In this document: positions 57,676 through 64,000 of the stretch, piece by piece
Layout: each line of letters starts with the position of its first letter
Numbering within the stretch: the stretch's first letter is position 1
NCBI RefSeq assembly: GCF_018069565.1
Contig: NZ_JAGPNL010000004.1
Span: 310,001 to 374,000, forward strand
Source of the DNA: Streptomyces tagetis
GTDB lineage: Bacteria; Actinomycetota; Actinomycetes; Streptomycetales; Streptomycetaceae
Direction: 5' to 3'
Length of the DNA stretch: 64,000 bases
The notes under the pieces: model-generated
Database searches by the model: none
What the model was told of the DNA's origin: nothing
The model's input: only the letters and a program-made list of their open reading frames with translations
Translations under genes and position numbers: made by a program

Positions 57676-57703
57676 TTGACTTCCCGGGACCGCGATATAT
57701 CGT
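57676..57703 (+). promoter_or_regulatory. Promoter with palindrome for the DUF4097-padR pair
   Basis: TTGACT (57676-57681) and TATCGT (57698-57703) are 16 bases apart, a good sigma-70-like spacing. CGATATATCG (57693-57702), a perfect palindrome, covers the -10. PadR regulators commonly bind such AT-rich palindromes, so autorepression is likely. Confidence 0.65.
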
Positions 57704-57751
57704 GAGAAGGGATGGACGCGATATGCCGCGTTCAAGGAGGAGGTCTGCGTC

Positions 57752-58648
57752 ATGCCCGAGTGGTCCGTCACGGAGCCCGGAAAGCTCGCCTTCGACGCAC
57801 CCGTGAGCACGCTCCGGGTCCGCGTCGTCGGCGGGACGGTGAACGTCGTGGGCACGGACGAGGGTCCCGCACGCCTGGAGGTCACCGAGCTGGAGGGTCC
57901 GCCACTCGTCGTGACCCACCGGGACGGCACCCTCAGCGTGGCCTACGAGGACCTGACCTGGAAGGACCTCCTGAGCCGGCTCGACCCCAGGGGGCGGCGG
58001 CGCAGCGCCGTGGTCTCCCTCGCCGTGCCCTGCGGCACCCGCGTGGAGGTGGGGGTGGTCGGCGCGGCGGCCACGGTCTCCGGCATCGAGGGGCCCGCCG
58101 AGGTCCGGGGCGTCAGCGGGGACACGACGCTGGTGGGCCTCTCCGGCCCGGTCCGCGCCGACACCGTCTCGGGGAACGTGGAGGCCCAGGCACTTACCGG
58201 CGACCTCCGCTTCCACTCCGTCTCCGGCGACCTGACCGTGGTCGAGGCCGGCTCCTCCGTCCGCGCGGAGTCGGTCAGCGGCTCCATGATCGCCGACCTC
58301 GATCCGGGCTGCGGGGCCACCGACATCGGACTGACCAGCGTCTCCGGCGAGATCGCCATCCGGCTGCCGCAGCCCGCCGACGCCCACGTCGAAGCGAACA
58401 CGGCGAGCGGATCGGTCTCCAACGCCTTCGAGGACCTCCGCGTGGCCGGCCAGTGGGGCGCCAAGCGGATCACCGGGCGGCTCGGCACGGGCAGCGGCCG
58501 GCTGAAGGCCACGACGGTCTCCGGTTCGATCGCCCTGCTGCGCCGCCCGCCCGCCGACGACGGCCCCGACGGCGTCCCGGCCGACGACCGCGTCGGCACC
58601 CCGGCCGGCGGCACGGCCGACGGCCCGACCGACAAGAAGGTGCTCTGA
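57752..58648 (+). CDS. DUF4097 beta-strand repeat protein
   Basis: The 298-residue protein is built of repeated SG-rich strands (VSGDTTL, VSGNVEA, VSGDLTV, VSGSMIA, VSGEIAI, ASGSVSN, VSGSIAL), the right-handed beta-helix pattern of DUF4097 adhesin-like proteins. There is no signal peptide. AAGGAGG lies 8 bases before ATG 57752. It is immediately followed by padR, a pairing frequent in Streptomyces and related to envelope stress in other bacteria. Confidence 0.88.
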   Translation: MPEWSVTEPGKLAFDAPVSTLRVRVVGGTVNVVGTDEGPARLEVTELEGPPLVVTHRDGTLSVAYEDLTWKDLLSRLDPRGRRRSAVVSLAVPCGTRVEVGVVGAAATVSGIEGPAEVRGVSGDTTLVGLSGPVRADTVSGNVEAQALTGDLRFHSVSGDLTVVEAGSSVRAESVSGSMIADLDPGCGATDIGLTSVSGEIAIRLPQPADAHVEANTASGSVSNAFEDLRVAGQWGAKRITGRLGTGSGRLKATTVSGSIALLRRPPADDGPDGVPADDRVGTPAGGTADGPTDKKVL

Positions 58649-58649
58649 C

Positions 58650-59687
58650 ATGCCGCCCGTCTTCGCCCACGGCCGCCTCCGCCTCTACCTGCTCAAGCTG
58701 CTGGACGAGGCCCCCCGCCACGGCTACGAAGTGATCCGGCTCCTGGAGGAACGCTTCCAGGGCCTGTACGCGCCCTCGGCCGGCACGGTCTACCCGCGCC
58801 TGGCCAAGCTGGAGGCCGAGGGCCTGGTCACCCACACCACCGAGGGCGGCCGAAAGGTGTACTCGATCACCGACGCCGGCCGCGCCGAACTGGCCGACCG
58901 CAGCGGTGAGCTGGCCGATCTGGAGCTGGAGATCCGGGAGTCGGTCGCCGAGCTGGCCGCCGAGATCCGGGCCGACGTCCGCGGCGCGGCGGGCGATCTG
59001 CGCCGGGAGATGCGCGCCGCGGCCGGCGAGGCCCGCCGGGGTCCCGGAGCCGACGCCGGTGCGGACACCGCCGAGAAGGAGGCGTGGCGGACGGCGAAGG
59101 AGGAGATGCGGCGCGTCAAGCAGGAGTGGAAGGAGCAGGCCCGCCGCGCCAAGGACGAGAGCCGCCGCGCCCGCGAGGAGGCCCAGCGTGCCCGGCGCCA
59201 GGCCAAGGAGGCCCAGGAGCGGGCCACCGCGCAGGCGCAGGAGGAGGTGCGGCGCATCGCCCAGCACGTCCAGGAACAGGTGCAGGACCACTTCTCGCGG
59301 GGCGACTGGCCCACCGGACTGCGCGAGGGGCTGAGCGAACTGGCCAAGGAGGTCGGCGAGTTCGGCAAGGACTTCGGGAAGGAGGTCGGCAGGGAGTGGG
59401 GCTTCGGCCGCCCCTCCGCGGACCCGGCCGCTCCCCGGCCCGAGTACACCCACTCCCCCACGGAGTTCCCCGCGGAGTACGTCCCGGCCTGGTCGCACGA
59501 GGACACGGCCGAGTCCACCAACGACCCGGCGCGCGACCTGGACCGGCTGCTGGACCGCTTCCGCGACGACATCCGCGACGCGGCCCGCGACCACGGCGTC
59601 ACGCCCGAGCAGCTCCGCGAGGCCCGGGGCCATCTGTCGACGGCGGCGGCCCACCTCGGAGCACTCCTGCGCACACCGAAGAGCTGA
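58650..59687 (+). CDS. PadR-family regulator with long coiled-coil extension
   Basis: The 345-residue protein has an N-terminal PadR winged helix (LYLLKLLDEAPRHGYEVIRLLEERF, SAGTVYPRLAKLEAEGLV). It continues into an unusual Lys/Glu/Arg/Ala coiled coil (about 130-225) and an acidic tail with a last helix. Typical PadR proteins have 110-200 residues. It starts one base after the DUF4097 stop. The extension may bind the DUF4097 protein or membrane surface, which is inference. Confidence 0.88.
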   Translation: MPPVFAHGRLRLYLLKLLDEAPRHGYEVIRLLEERFQGLYAPSAGTVYPRLAKLEAEGLVTHTTEGGRKVYSITDAGRAELADRSGELADLELEIRESVAELAAEIRADVRGAAGDLRREMRAAAGEARRGPGADAGADTAEKEAWRTAKEEMRRVKQEWKEQARRAKDESRRAREEAQRARRQAKEAQERATAQAQEEVRRIAQHVQEQVQDHFSRGDWPTGLREGLSELAKEVGEFGKDFGKEVGREWGFGRPSADPAAPRPEYTHSPTEFPAEYVPAWSHEDTAESTNDPARDLDRLLDRFRDDIRDAARDHGVTPEQLREARGHLSTAAAHLGALLRTPKS

Positions 59688-59697
59688 CGAACGGGAA

Positions 59698-59733
59698 GCA
59701 CCCGGCGACACCCCCAGAGGTGCCGCCGGGTGC
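59698..59733. terminator. Hairpin between padR and the Clp-N gene
   Basis: GCACCCGGC pairs perfectly with GCCGGGTGC (9 bp) between convergent genes. The loop contains a further short stem. Confidence 0.6.
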
Positions 59734-59790
59734 CGGGGCGTCGGGTGCCACCGAGCCCCCACTTCCGCGGACTCCTCGCCCGCCGCCCCG

Positions 59791-60354
59791 TCAGGCGCAA
59801 GCCTGCCCGCCGCCGCCCTCGCCGAGGACGCGGGTCAGCGACGCGTGGGTCACCCCGTGGTCGGCCAGCACCTCGGCCGGTACGCCGGGGCGGGCGGTCA
59901 GGGCGAGGAGGATGTGTTCGTCGCCGAGGTTCCGTTCGCGCCGGGCGAGGGCGATGCGCAGGGTCTCCTCCAGCACCTCCTTGGCGTCCCGTCCGAAGCC
60001 GGGCCGCCCGCCCCGCCGCCCGTCCTTGCGCTCACCGGACATCGCGCCGACGCCGTGGGCCTCCTCGACCCGGGCGACGATCCCCGGCACGTCGATACCG
60101 AGGGCGGCGAGGGCGTCGGTATCGGCCCGCGACAGTCCGGCCCGCCGCCGCGCCGCCTCCAGGTCCCGCCGTACCGACTCCCGGTCGCCGTCGGCGACCA
60201 GTGCGGTGAGCGCGAAGGAGGCCCGGCTGCCCTTCCGGTCGAGCAGGGCGAGCAGCAGGTGCGTGGCGTCGACCGACGACGCCCCGGCCGTACCGGCGTG
60301 CTCGACCGCGTCCCGCACCACGGCGCGGGCGTCCTTGGTGAACCTCTCGAACAT
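59791..60354 (-). CDS. Clp N-terminal domain protein
   Basis: The 187-residue protein contains two Clp-N repeats (MFERFTKDARAVVRDAVEHA...SSVDATHLLLALLD, and EVLEETLRIALARRERNLGDEHILLALT), as in the substrate-binding part of ClpA/ClpC but with no AAA module. ATG 60354 overlaps the HTH gene stop. Such stand-alone proteins may be adaptors or decoys for Clp proteases. Confidence 0.9.
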   Translation of the reverse strand: MFERFTKDARAVVRDAVEHAGTAGASSVDATHLLLALLDRKGSRASFALTALVADGDRESVRRDLEAARRRAGLSRADTDALAALGIDVPGIVARVEEAHGVGAMSGERKDGRRGGRPGFGRDAKEVLEETLRIALARRERNLGDEHILLALTARPGVPAEVLADHGVTHASLTRVLGEGGGGQACA

Positions 60355-60563
60355 CACTGCCTCCCGTACTTCTTGTGCACGGCCTGCCTGCTCACGCCGA
60401 GTTCCGTGGCGATCTCCTGCCACGACCAGCCCTGGGCGCGGGCGCCACGTACCTGTACCGCCTCAAGCTGCTCCAGCAGCCTGCGCAGCGCGGCGACGGC
60501 CCGCAGCCCCACCCGGGGGTCACGGTCACCCGCCCGCGCGGCGAGATCCGTTGCTTCGGTCAT
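60354..60563 (-). CDS. Small helix-turn-helix protein paired with Clp-N protein
   Basis: This protein of about 69 residues from ATG 60563 (a 76-residue form from 60584 is open) has a C-terminal HTH: WSWQEIATELGVSRQAVHKKYG. The N-terminal helix is Arg/Leu-rich. It is probably the autoregulator of the two-gene operon and binds the inverted repeats at its own start. Confidence 0.85.
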   Translation of the reverse strand: MTEATDLAARAGDRDPRVGLRAVAALRRLLEQLEAVQVRGARAQGWSWQEIATELGVSRQAVHKKYGRQ

Positions 60564-60565
60564 GG

Positions 60566-60610
60566 TGTCAACATAGGTTGACATGAGCCGGGTGTCAACC
60601 TGGATTGACG
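60566..60610 (-). promoter_or_regulatory. Tandem operators for the HTH/Clp-N operon
   Basis: TGTCAAC-ATAG-GTTGACA (60566-60583) is a perfect 7-bp palindrome. A second, imperfect copy TGTCAAC-CTGG-ATTGACG follows at 60593-60610, 27 bases away center to center. The first overlaps the longer possible start codon, so binding would block transcription or translation start. Confidence 0.75.
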
Positions 60611-60637
60611 CATCCCGGTCTCCAGCCCCAACGCGAA

Positions 60638-60757
60638 CGGCGGGCCCGGAACACCGGACCCGCCGTGATCAGCGAAGGAGAGCAGAAGGAGAGGAAAAAG
60701 GAGAGAAAAGTGAGAGGAAATGAGAGAAAAGGGGAGAAGGAGAGGAAGGGAAAGAAG
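60638..60757 (-). other. Hairpin and long polypurine tract after the MDR gene
   Basis: CGGCGGG/CCCGCCG with an inner CCGG stem (60638-60665) is followed by an almost pure purine tract (about 60671-60757), pyrimidine on the minus strand. It lies downstream of the MDR gene on that strand. It may act in termination or RNA turnover. Confidence 0.55.
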
Positions 60758-60780
60758 CGCGGGGCCGGGCGGGACAGGGC

Positions 60781-61746
60781 TCAGGAGGCGCGGAGGACGA
60801 TCTTCCCGAACAGTTCCCCGGACTCCATCCGCGCGAAGCCCTCGCGGGCCCGGTCCATCGGCAGTACCTCGTCGACGACGGGACGGACCCCGGTGGCCGC
60901 GCAGAAGGAGAGCAGGTCCTCCAGCTCGTCCTTGGTGCCCATCGTGGAGCCGACAACACGCAGTTCGAGGAAGAAGATCCGGGTCAGCTCGGCGTGGGAG
61001 GGCCGGTCGCCGCTGGTGGCCCCGGAGATGACCAGCGTGCCGCCGGGCCGCAGCGACTTCACCGAGTGGGACCAGGTGGCGGCGCCCACGGTCTCGATGA
61101 CGGCGTCGACCCGCTGCGGCAGCCGCGCGCCCGGTTCGAGGGCCTCCACCGCGCCCAGCTCCAGAGCCCGCCGCCGCTTCGCCTCGTCCCGGCTGGTGGC
61201 GAAGACGCGCAGCCCCGCCGCCCGGCCCAGCACGATGGCGGCCGTGGCGACCCCGCCCCCGGCGCCCTGCACGAGCACGGAGTCTCCGGGCCGCACCCCG
61301 GCGTTGGTGAAGAGCATCCGGTACGCCGTCAGCCAGGCCGTGGGCAGGCAGGCGGCCTCCTCGAAGGACAGCTCCTTCGGCTTGGGCAGGATGTTCCAGG
61401 TCGGCACGGCCACCCGCTCGGCGAAGGTGCCCTGGTACCGCTCGGTCAGGATGGACCGGGGCTCCCGGGGGCCGACCCCGTGACCGGTCTGGCCGATCAC
61501 CGAGTGCAGGACGACCTCGTTGCCGTCCGCGTCGACACCGGCCGCGTCGCAGCCGAGGATCATCGGCAGCCGCTCCTCGGGGAGGCCGACCCCGCGCAGG
61601 GACCACAGGTCGTGGTGGTTGAGGGAGGCGGCCCGGACGTCGACGACACTCCAGCCGGGCGGCGCGTCGGGGGCGGGTCGTTCCCCGGTCTCCAGGCCGT
61701 CGAGCGGCCGGTCACGGTCGGTTCTGGCGGCGTAGACAGCGAACAT
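60781..61746 (-). CDS. MDR-superfamily quinone oxidoreductase-like dehydrogenase
   Basis: The 321-residue protein has the MDR layout: N-terminal GroES-like part with NHHDLWSLRG and CDAAGVD, NADPH-binding QGAGGGVATAAIVLGRAAG, and a C-terminal LRPGGTLVISGA strand. The usual structural zinc Cys are absent, which fits quinone-reductase-type members. ATG 61746 is used. The substrate is unknown. Confidence 0.88.
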   Translation of the reverse strand: MFAVYAARTDRDRPLDGLETGERPAPDAPPGWSVVDVRAASLNHHDLWSLRGVGLPEERLPMILGCDAAGVDADGNEVVLHSVIGQTGHGVGPREPRSILTERYQGTFAERVAVPTWNILPKPKELSFEEAACLPTAWLTAYRMLFTNAGVRPGDSVLVQGAGGGVATAAIVLGRAAGLRVFATSRDEAKRRRALELGAVEALEPGARLPQRVDAVIETVGAATWSHSVKSLRPGGTLVISGATSGDRPSHAELTRIFFLELRVVGSTMGTKDELEDLLSFCAATGVRPVVDEVLPMDRAREGFARMESGELFGKIVLRAS

Positions 61747-61827
61747 GGACCTGACGATAGGGTCCCGGCCCGCCGTCCGACACCACGCGTCCCTGTGACA
61801 CACACCCTCTTGCCAGGACCCCACCCC

Positions 61828-61907
61828 GGCCACCCGAACCCGGCCGGCACGCCGGCACCCACACCCGGGCCACCCGAACCCGGCCGGCACGCCGACACCC
61901 GCACCCG
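61828..61907. repeat. Two tandem copies of a 40-bp unit
   Basis: GGCCACCCGAACCCGGCCGG begins at 61828 and again at 61868, and the 40-bp units differ at about two bases. It lies between the MDR promoter and the malic enzyme terminator. No gene is seen in 61747-62019. Confidence 0.75.
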
Positions 61908-61966
61908 CACCCGGGCCCCCACCACCCGGCACACCGCCCCCGGCCCACACGACACCAGCCACACGA

Positions 61967-61999
61967 CGACGGCCCCGTCCTCCACGGACGGGGCCGTCG
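61967..61999 (-). terminator. Terminator of the malic enzyme gene
   Basis: CGACGGCCCCGTCC (61967-61980) pairs perfectly over 14 bp with GGACGGGGCCGTCG (61986-61999), 5-base loop, 20 bases beyond the malic enzyme stop. Confidence 0.9.
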
Positions 62000-62019
62000 G
62001 CCGGCCAGGGGCGGGGCCG

Positions 62020-63249
62020 TCAGCGGCGGGCGACGCCCTCCGCACGGGCGGCGGCGGCCACCGCGGCCGTGACGGCCGGGGCGACGCGCTCGTCGAACGG
62101 GGACGGGATGACGTAGTCCGCGGCGAGGTCGTCGCCGACCACACCGGCCAGCGCCTCCGCGGCGGCGAGCTTCATGCCCTCGGTGATCCGGGAGGCCCGC
62201 ACCTGGAGCGCGCCCGCGAAGATCCCCGGGAACGCCAGCACGTTGTTGATCTGGTTGGGGAAGTCGGAGCGGCCCGTGGCGACGACCGCCGCGTACTTCC
62301 GGGCGATCTCGGGGTGCACCTCGGGGTTCGGGTTGGCCATGGCGAACACGAACGCGCCCTCGGCCATCGAGGCCACCGCCGGCTCGGGCACCGTACCGCC
62401 GGAGACGCCGATGAAGACGTCGGCACCGTCGAGCGCCGCCTCCAGGGAGCCGGACAGCCCCGCCTTGTTGGTGAACGAGGCGAGTTCCCGCTTGACCTCG
62501 GTGAGGTCGTCCCGGTCCGCCGAGACGACGCCCTTGCGGTCGGTGACCGCGACGTCGCCGATGCCGGCGCCCACCAGCATCCGGGCGATGGCCACGCCGG
62601 CCGCGCCCGCGCCGGAGATCACCGCGCGCAGCTCGCCCAGCGAGCGCCCGCTCAGCCGCGCCGCGTTGCGCAGCGCCGCCAGGGTCACGATCGCCGTGCC
62701 GTGCTGGTCGTCGTGGAAGACCGGGATGTCCAGCCGCTCCTGGAGCTTGCGCTCGACCTCGAAGCAGCGCGGCGCGGAGATGTCCTCCAGGTTGACGCCG
62801 CCGAACGAGGGAGCGAGCCGGACCACGGTGTCGACGATCTCGTCGGCGTCCGTGCAGGCGAGCGCGATCGGCACCGCGTCGACCCCGCCGAACTGCTTGA
62901 AGAGGATGGCCTTGCCCTCCATCACCGGGAGGGAGGCTTCGGGGCCGATGTCGCCGAGGCCGAGCACGGCCGTGCCGTCGGTGACGACGGCCACCACGGA
63001 CGACTTCCACGTGTAGTCGTGGACGAGGTCCGGCTGCTCGGCGATCGCGCTGCACACCTTCGCGACGCCGGGCGTGTACGCCAGCGACAGGTCGTCCCGG
63101 TCGCGGACCGGCACGGTGGCCTGGACGGCCATCTTGCCACCGCGGTGCAGGGCGAACGCGGGCTCGAAGGCGTCAAGGGGCTCCGCCCCCGCCTTCTGCT
63201 CCGTCGGCACGTCGCTGTCGCTGGGAGGATTGACGATCTCCGCTGCCAC
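62020..63249 (-). CDS. Malic enzyme, NAD(P)-dependent
   Basis: The 409-residue short-form malic enzyme has the malic domain (SLAYTPGVAKVC, ILFKQFGGVDAVP, VFHDDQHGTAIV) and NAD(P) domain with GAGAAGVAIARMLV. Malate is oxidatively decarboxylated to pyruvate. The size matches the NADP-type enzyme of S. coelicolor, which supplies NADPH for lipid and polyketide synthesis. GTG 63249 has AAGGGG 9 bases upstream. Confidence 0.94.
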   Translation of the reverse strand: MAAEIVNPPSDSDVPTEQKAGAEPLDAFEPAFALHRGGKMAVQATVPVRDRDDLSLAYTPGVAKVCSAIAEQPDLVHDYTWKSSVVAVVTDGTAVLGLGDIGPEASLPVMEGKAILFKQFGGVDAVPIALACTDADEIVDTVVRLAPSFGGVNLEDISAPRCFEVERKLQERLDIPVFHDDQHGTAIVTLAALRNAARLSGRSLGELRAVISGAGAAGVAIARMLVGAGIGDVAVTDRKGVVSADRDDLTEVKRELASFTNKAGLSGSLEAALDGADVFIGVSGGTVPEPAVASMAEGAFVFAMANPNPEVHPEIARKYAAVVATGRSDFPNQINNVLAFPGIFAGALQVRASRITEGMKLAAAEALAGVVGDDLAADYVIPSPFDERVAPAVTAAVAAAARAEGVARR

Positions 63250-63869
63250 TTGTTGTTACCCCTTAAATGTTCATGGTTTGAGGGTTGTCCGCTCCGGGTG
63301 AGGAGCGAGCGGGCACCGCGCGGGACCTTGGCCGTTGATGCACACGGTTCCCGGCGCGACGGGTGCGCCGCACACGCACCCTGAGCCCCTGATGAGGGGT
63401 GTAATGAACCTTCTTACCCGACGGACGGCCCCCGAGACGAGTCCGTTCAGCGCAAGCTCACATGCCGGACCCCGGTTTCCGCACACCGGTGACATGGCTC
63501 ATAACGTCACTACCGGGCAACCTCGCACATCCTCTTGACAGATCTCGAAAACGAACGTTGCAACGACGTTCGTACGCGCGAAGCATGCTCGTTTACCGGA
63601 GTTCGCCGGAGATCTTCCGGCCGGAACGCGGCGTTCCCGGAAGCGTTGGGTCGTGATGTACCGACCTGATCCGGTTCGGGGGGTGACCCGTTATCCGATT
63701 TTGACATGGCGGGCCCCCTGAACGGCGGAGTCCGAATGGCAAGATGCCGTCATCACACGAGGTGACGGCACTCGAAGGCGTGTACTCACCTCGGCTCCAC
63801 GGCGTCGGCGGGTCACCCGGCCGGCGCCGCGTCCCATCGGCTACTCCCTCATCCGCCGGAGGAACCACC
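63250..63869. promoter_or_regulatory. 620-base divergent regulatory region, malic enzyme and lipoprotein genes
   Basis: No gene is seen. TTGACA at 63535-63540 is a perfect -35 box. CGAACGT/ACGTTCG (63552-63558 and 63566-63572) is a palindrome just after it. TGCCGTCA/TGACGGCA (63745-63752 and 63763-63770) forms an 8-bp hairpin about 100 bases before the lipoprotein start. The sites probably control the lipoprotein gene. Confidence 0.6.
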
Positions 63870-64000
63870 ATGACCGCACGCATCACCCGTCGTCCCACCC
63901 CGGCGCAGTCCCGGCTAGCCGCGGTCGGCGCGATCGCGGTCGCCGGCGCCCTGCTGCTCACCGGCTGCGGAGACCAGACCGAAAAGGGCGGCTCCGACGG
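63870..64000 (+). CDS. Lipoprotein N terminus, probably ABC-transporter substrate-binding protein (cut by window edge)
   Basis: Only 43 codons are visible. They encode an RR-containing signal peptide, a hydrophobic core (AVGAIAVAGALLL) and lipobox LTGC, followed by a short polar Asp/Gly-rich stretch (GDQTEKGGSD). GGAGGA precedes the ATG. The gene position next to malic enzyme recalls an amino-acid ABC transporter binding lipoprotein in related genomes, but the diagnostic domain lies outside the window. Confidence 0.7.
   Translation, partial: MTARITRRPTPAQSRLAAVGAIAVAGALLLTGCGDQTEKGGSD

Noticed and set aside
63593..63961. Minus-strand frame over the lipoprotein start
   Set aside because: It is antisense to a clear signal peptide with a good ribosome site and has no motif.

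Overview
High-GC DNA with dense gene packing, GTG/TTG starts, 4-base ATGA/GTGA gene overlaps, a whiE-type spore pigment cluster and a conservon point to a Streptomyces chromosome. From the pigment cluster to malic enzyme the gene content looks like the conserved core of the genus. The exceptions are the left 5.7 kb and the block at 45.3-56.2 kb.

Left end (1-5.7 kb): a scarred integration zone. It holds a truncated TPR-type regulator, an aminoglycoside-phosphotransferase-like gene, the 3' half of a tRNA-Arg(CCG) gene with its terminator (an attachment-site scar), a frameshifted conserved gene, an IS5-type transposase relic, an apparently intact ribbon-helix-helix/PIN toxin-antitoxin pair, and a decayed second copy of the regulator/phosphotransferase junction.

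5.7-14.4 kb: a VOC protein and an AraC regulator, then the spore pigment type II polyketide cluster. This has a divergent FAD hydroxylase, SchA/CurD-like protein, cupin, KS-alpha, KS-beta, ACP, aromatase and cyclase. The divergent promoter region carries a G-run array able to form a quadruplex, and a strong hairpin separates KS-beta from the ACP.

14.6-27.6 kb: cell-envelope and DNA-repair genes. They include a DUF3152 protein with a metzincin-type zinc motif, PPOX and DUF4142 proteins, a divergent Ku/LigD-polymerase pair, a phosphatase, a lipoprotein, an FtsW/RodA-PBP pair, an AurF-like diiron protein, a TetR regulator and an NlpC/P60 hydrolase.

27.5-45.2 kb: a conservon (cvnA-D) ending in a styrene-monooxygenase-like flavoprotein, a PP2C-like protein, MarR, Lon with a ClgR-type site, a spermidine-synthase-like protein, a two-component system and SucA/Kgd.

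45.3-56.2 kb: the most interesting block. Nine minus-strand genes, all overlapping, encode BCCP, biotin carboxylase, PycB/OadA-type carboxyltransferase, HAD phosphatase, a two-subunit phenylphosphate-synthase-like dikinase, acetoacetyl-CoA synthetase, an amidohydrolase and an IclR regulator. I infer a biotin-dependent carboxylation of a phosphorylated enol, most simply acetone or another ketone to a 3-keto acid and then its CoA ester. Two perfect inverted repeats lie just upstream.

56.4-64 kb: small conserved Streptomyces genes, a PadR/DUF4097 pair with a promoter palindrome, a Clp-N/HTH pair with tandem operators at the start codon, an MDR oxidoreductase, malic enzyme, and the start of a lipoprotein gene cut by the window edge.
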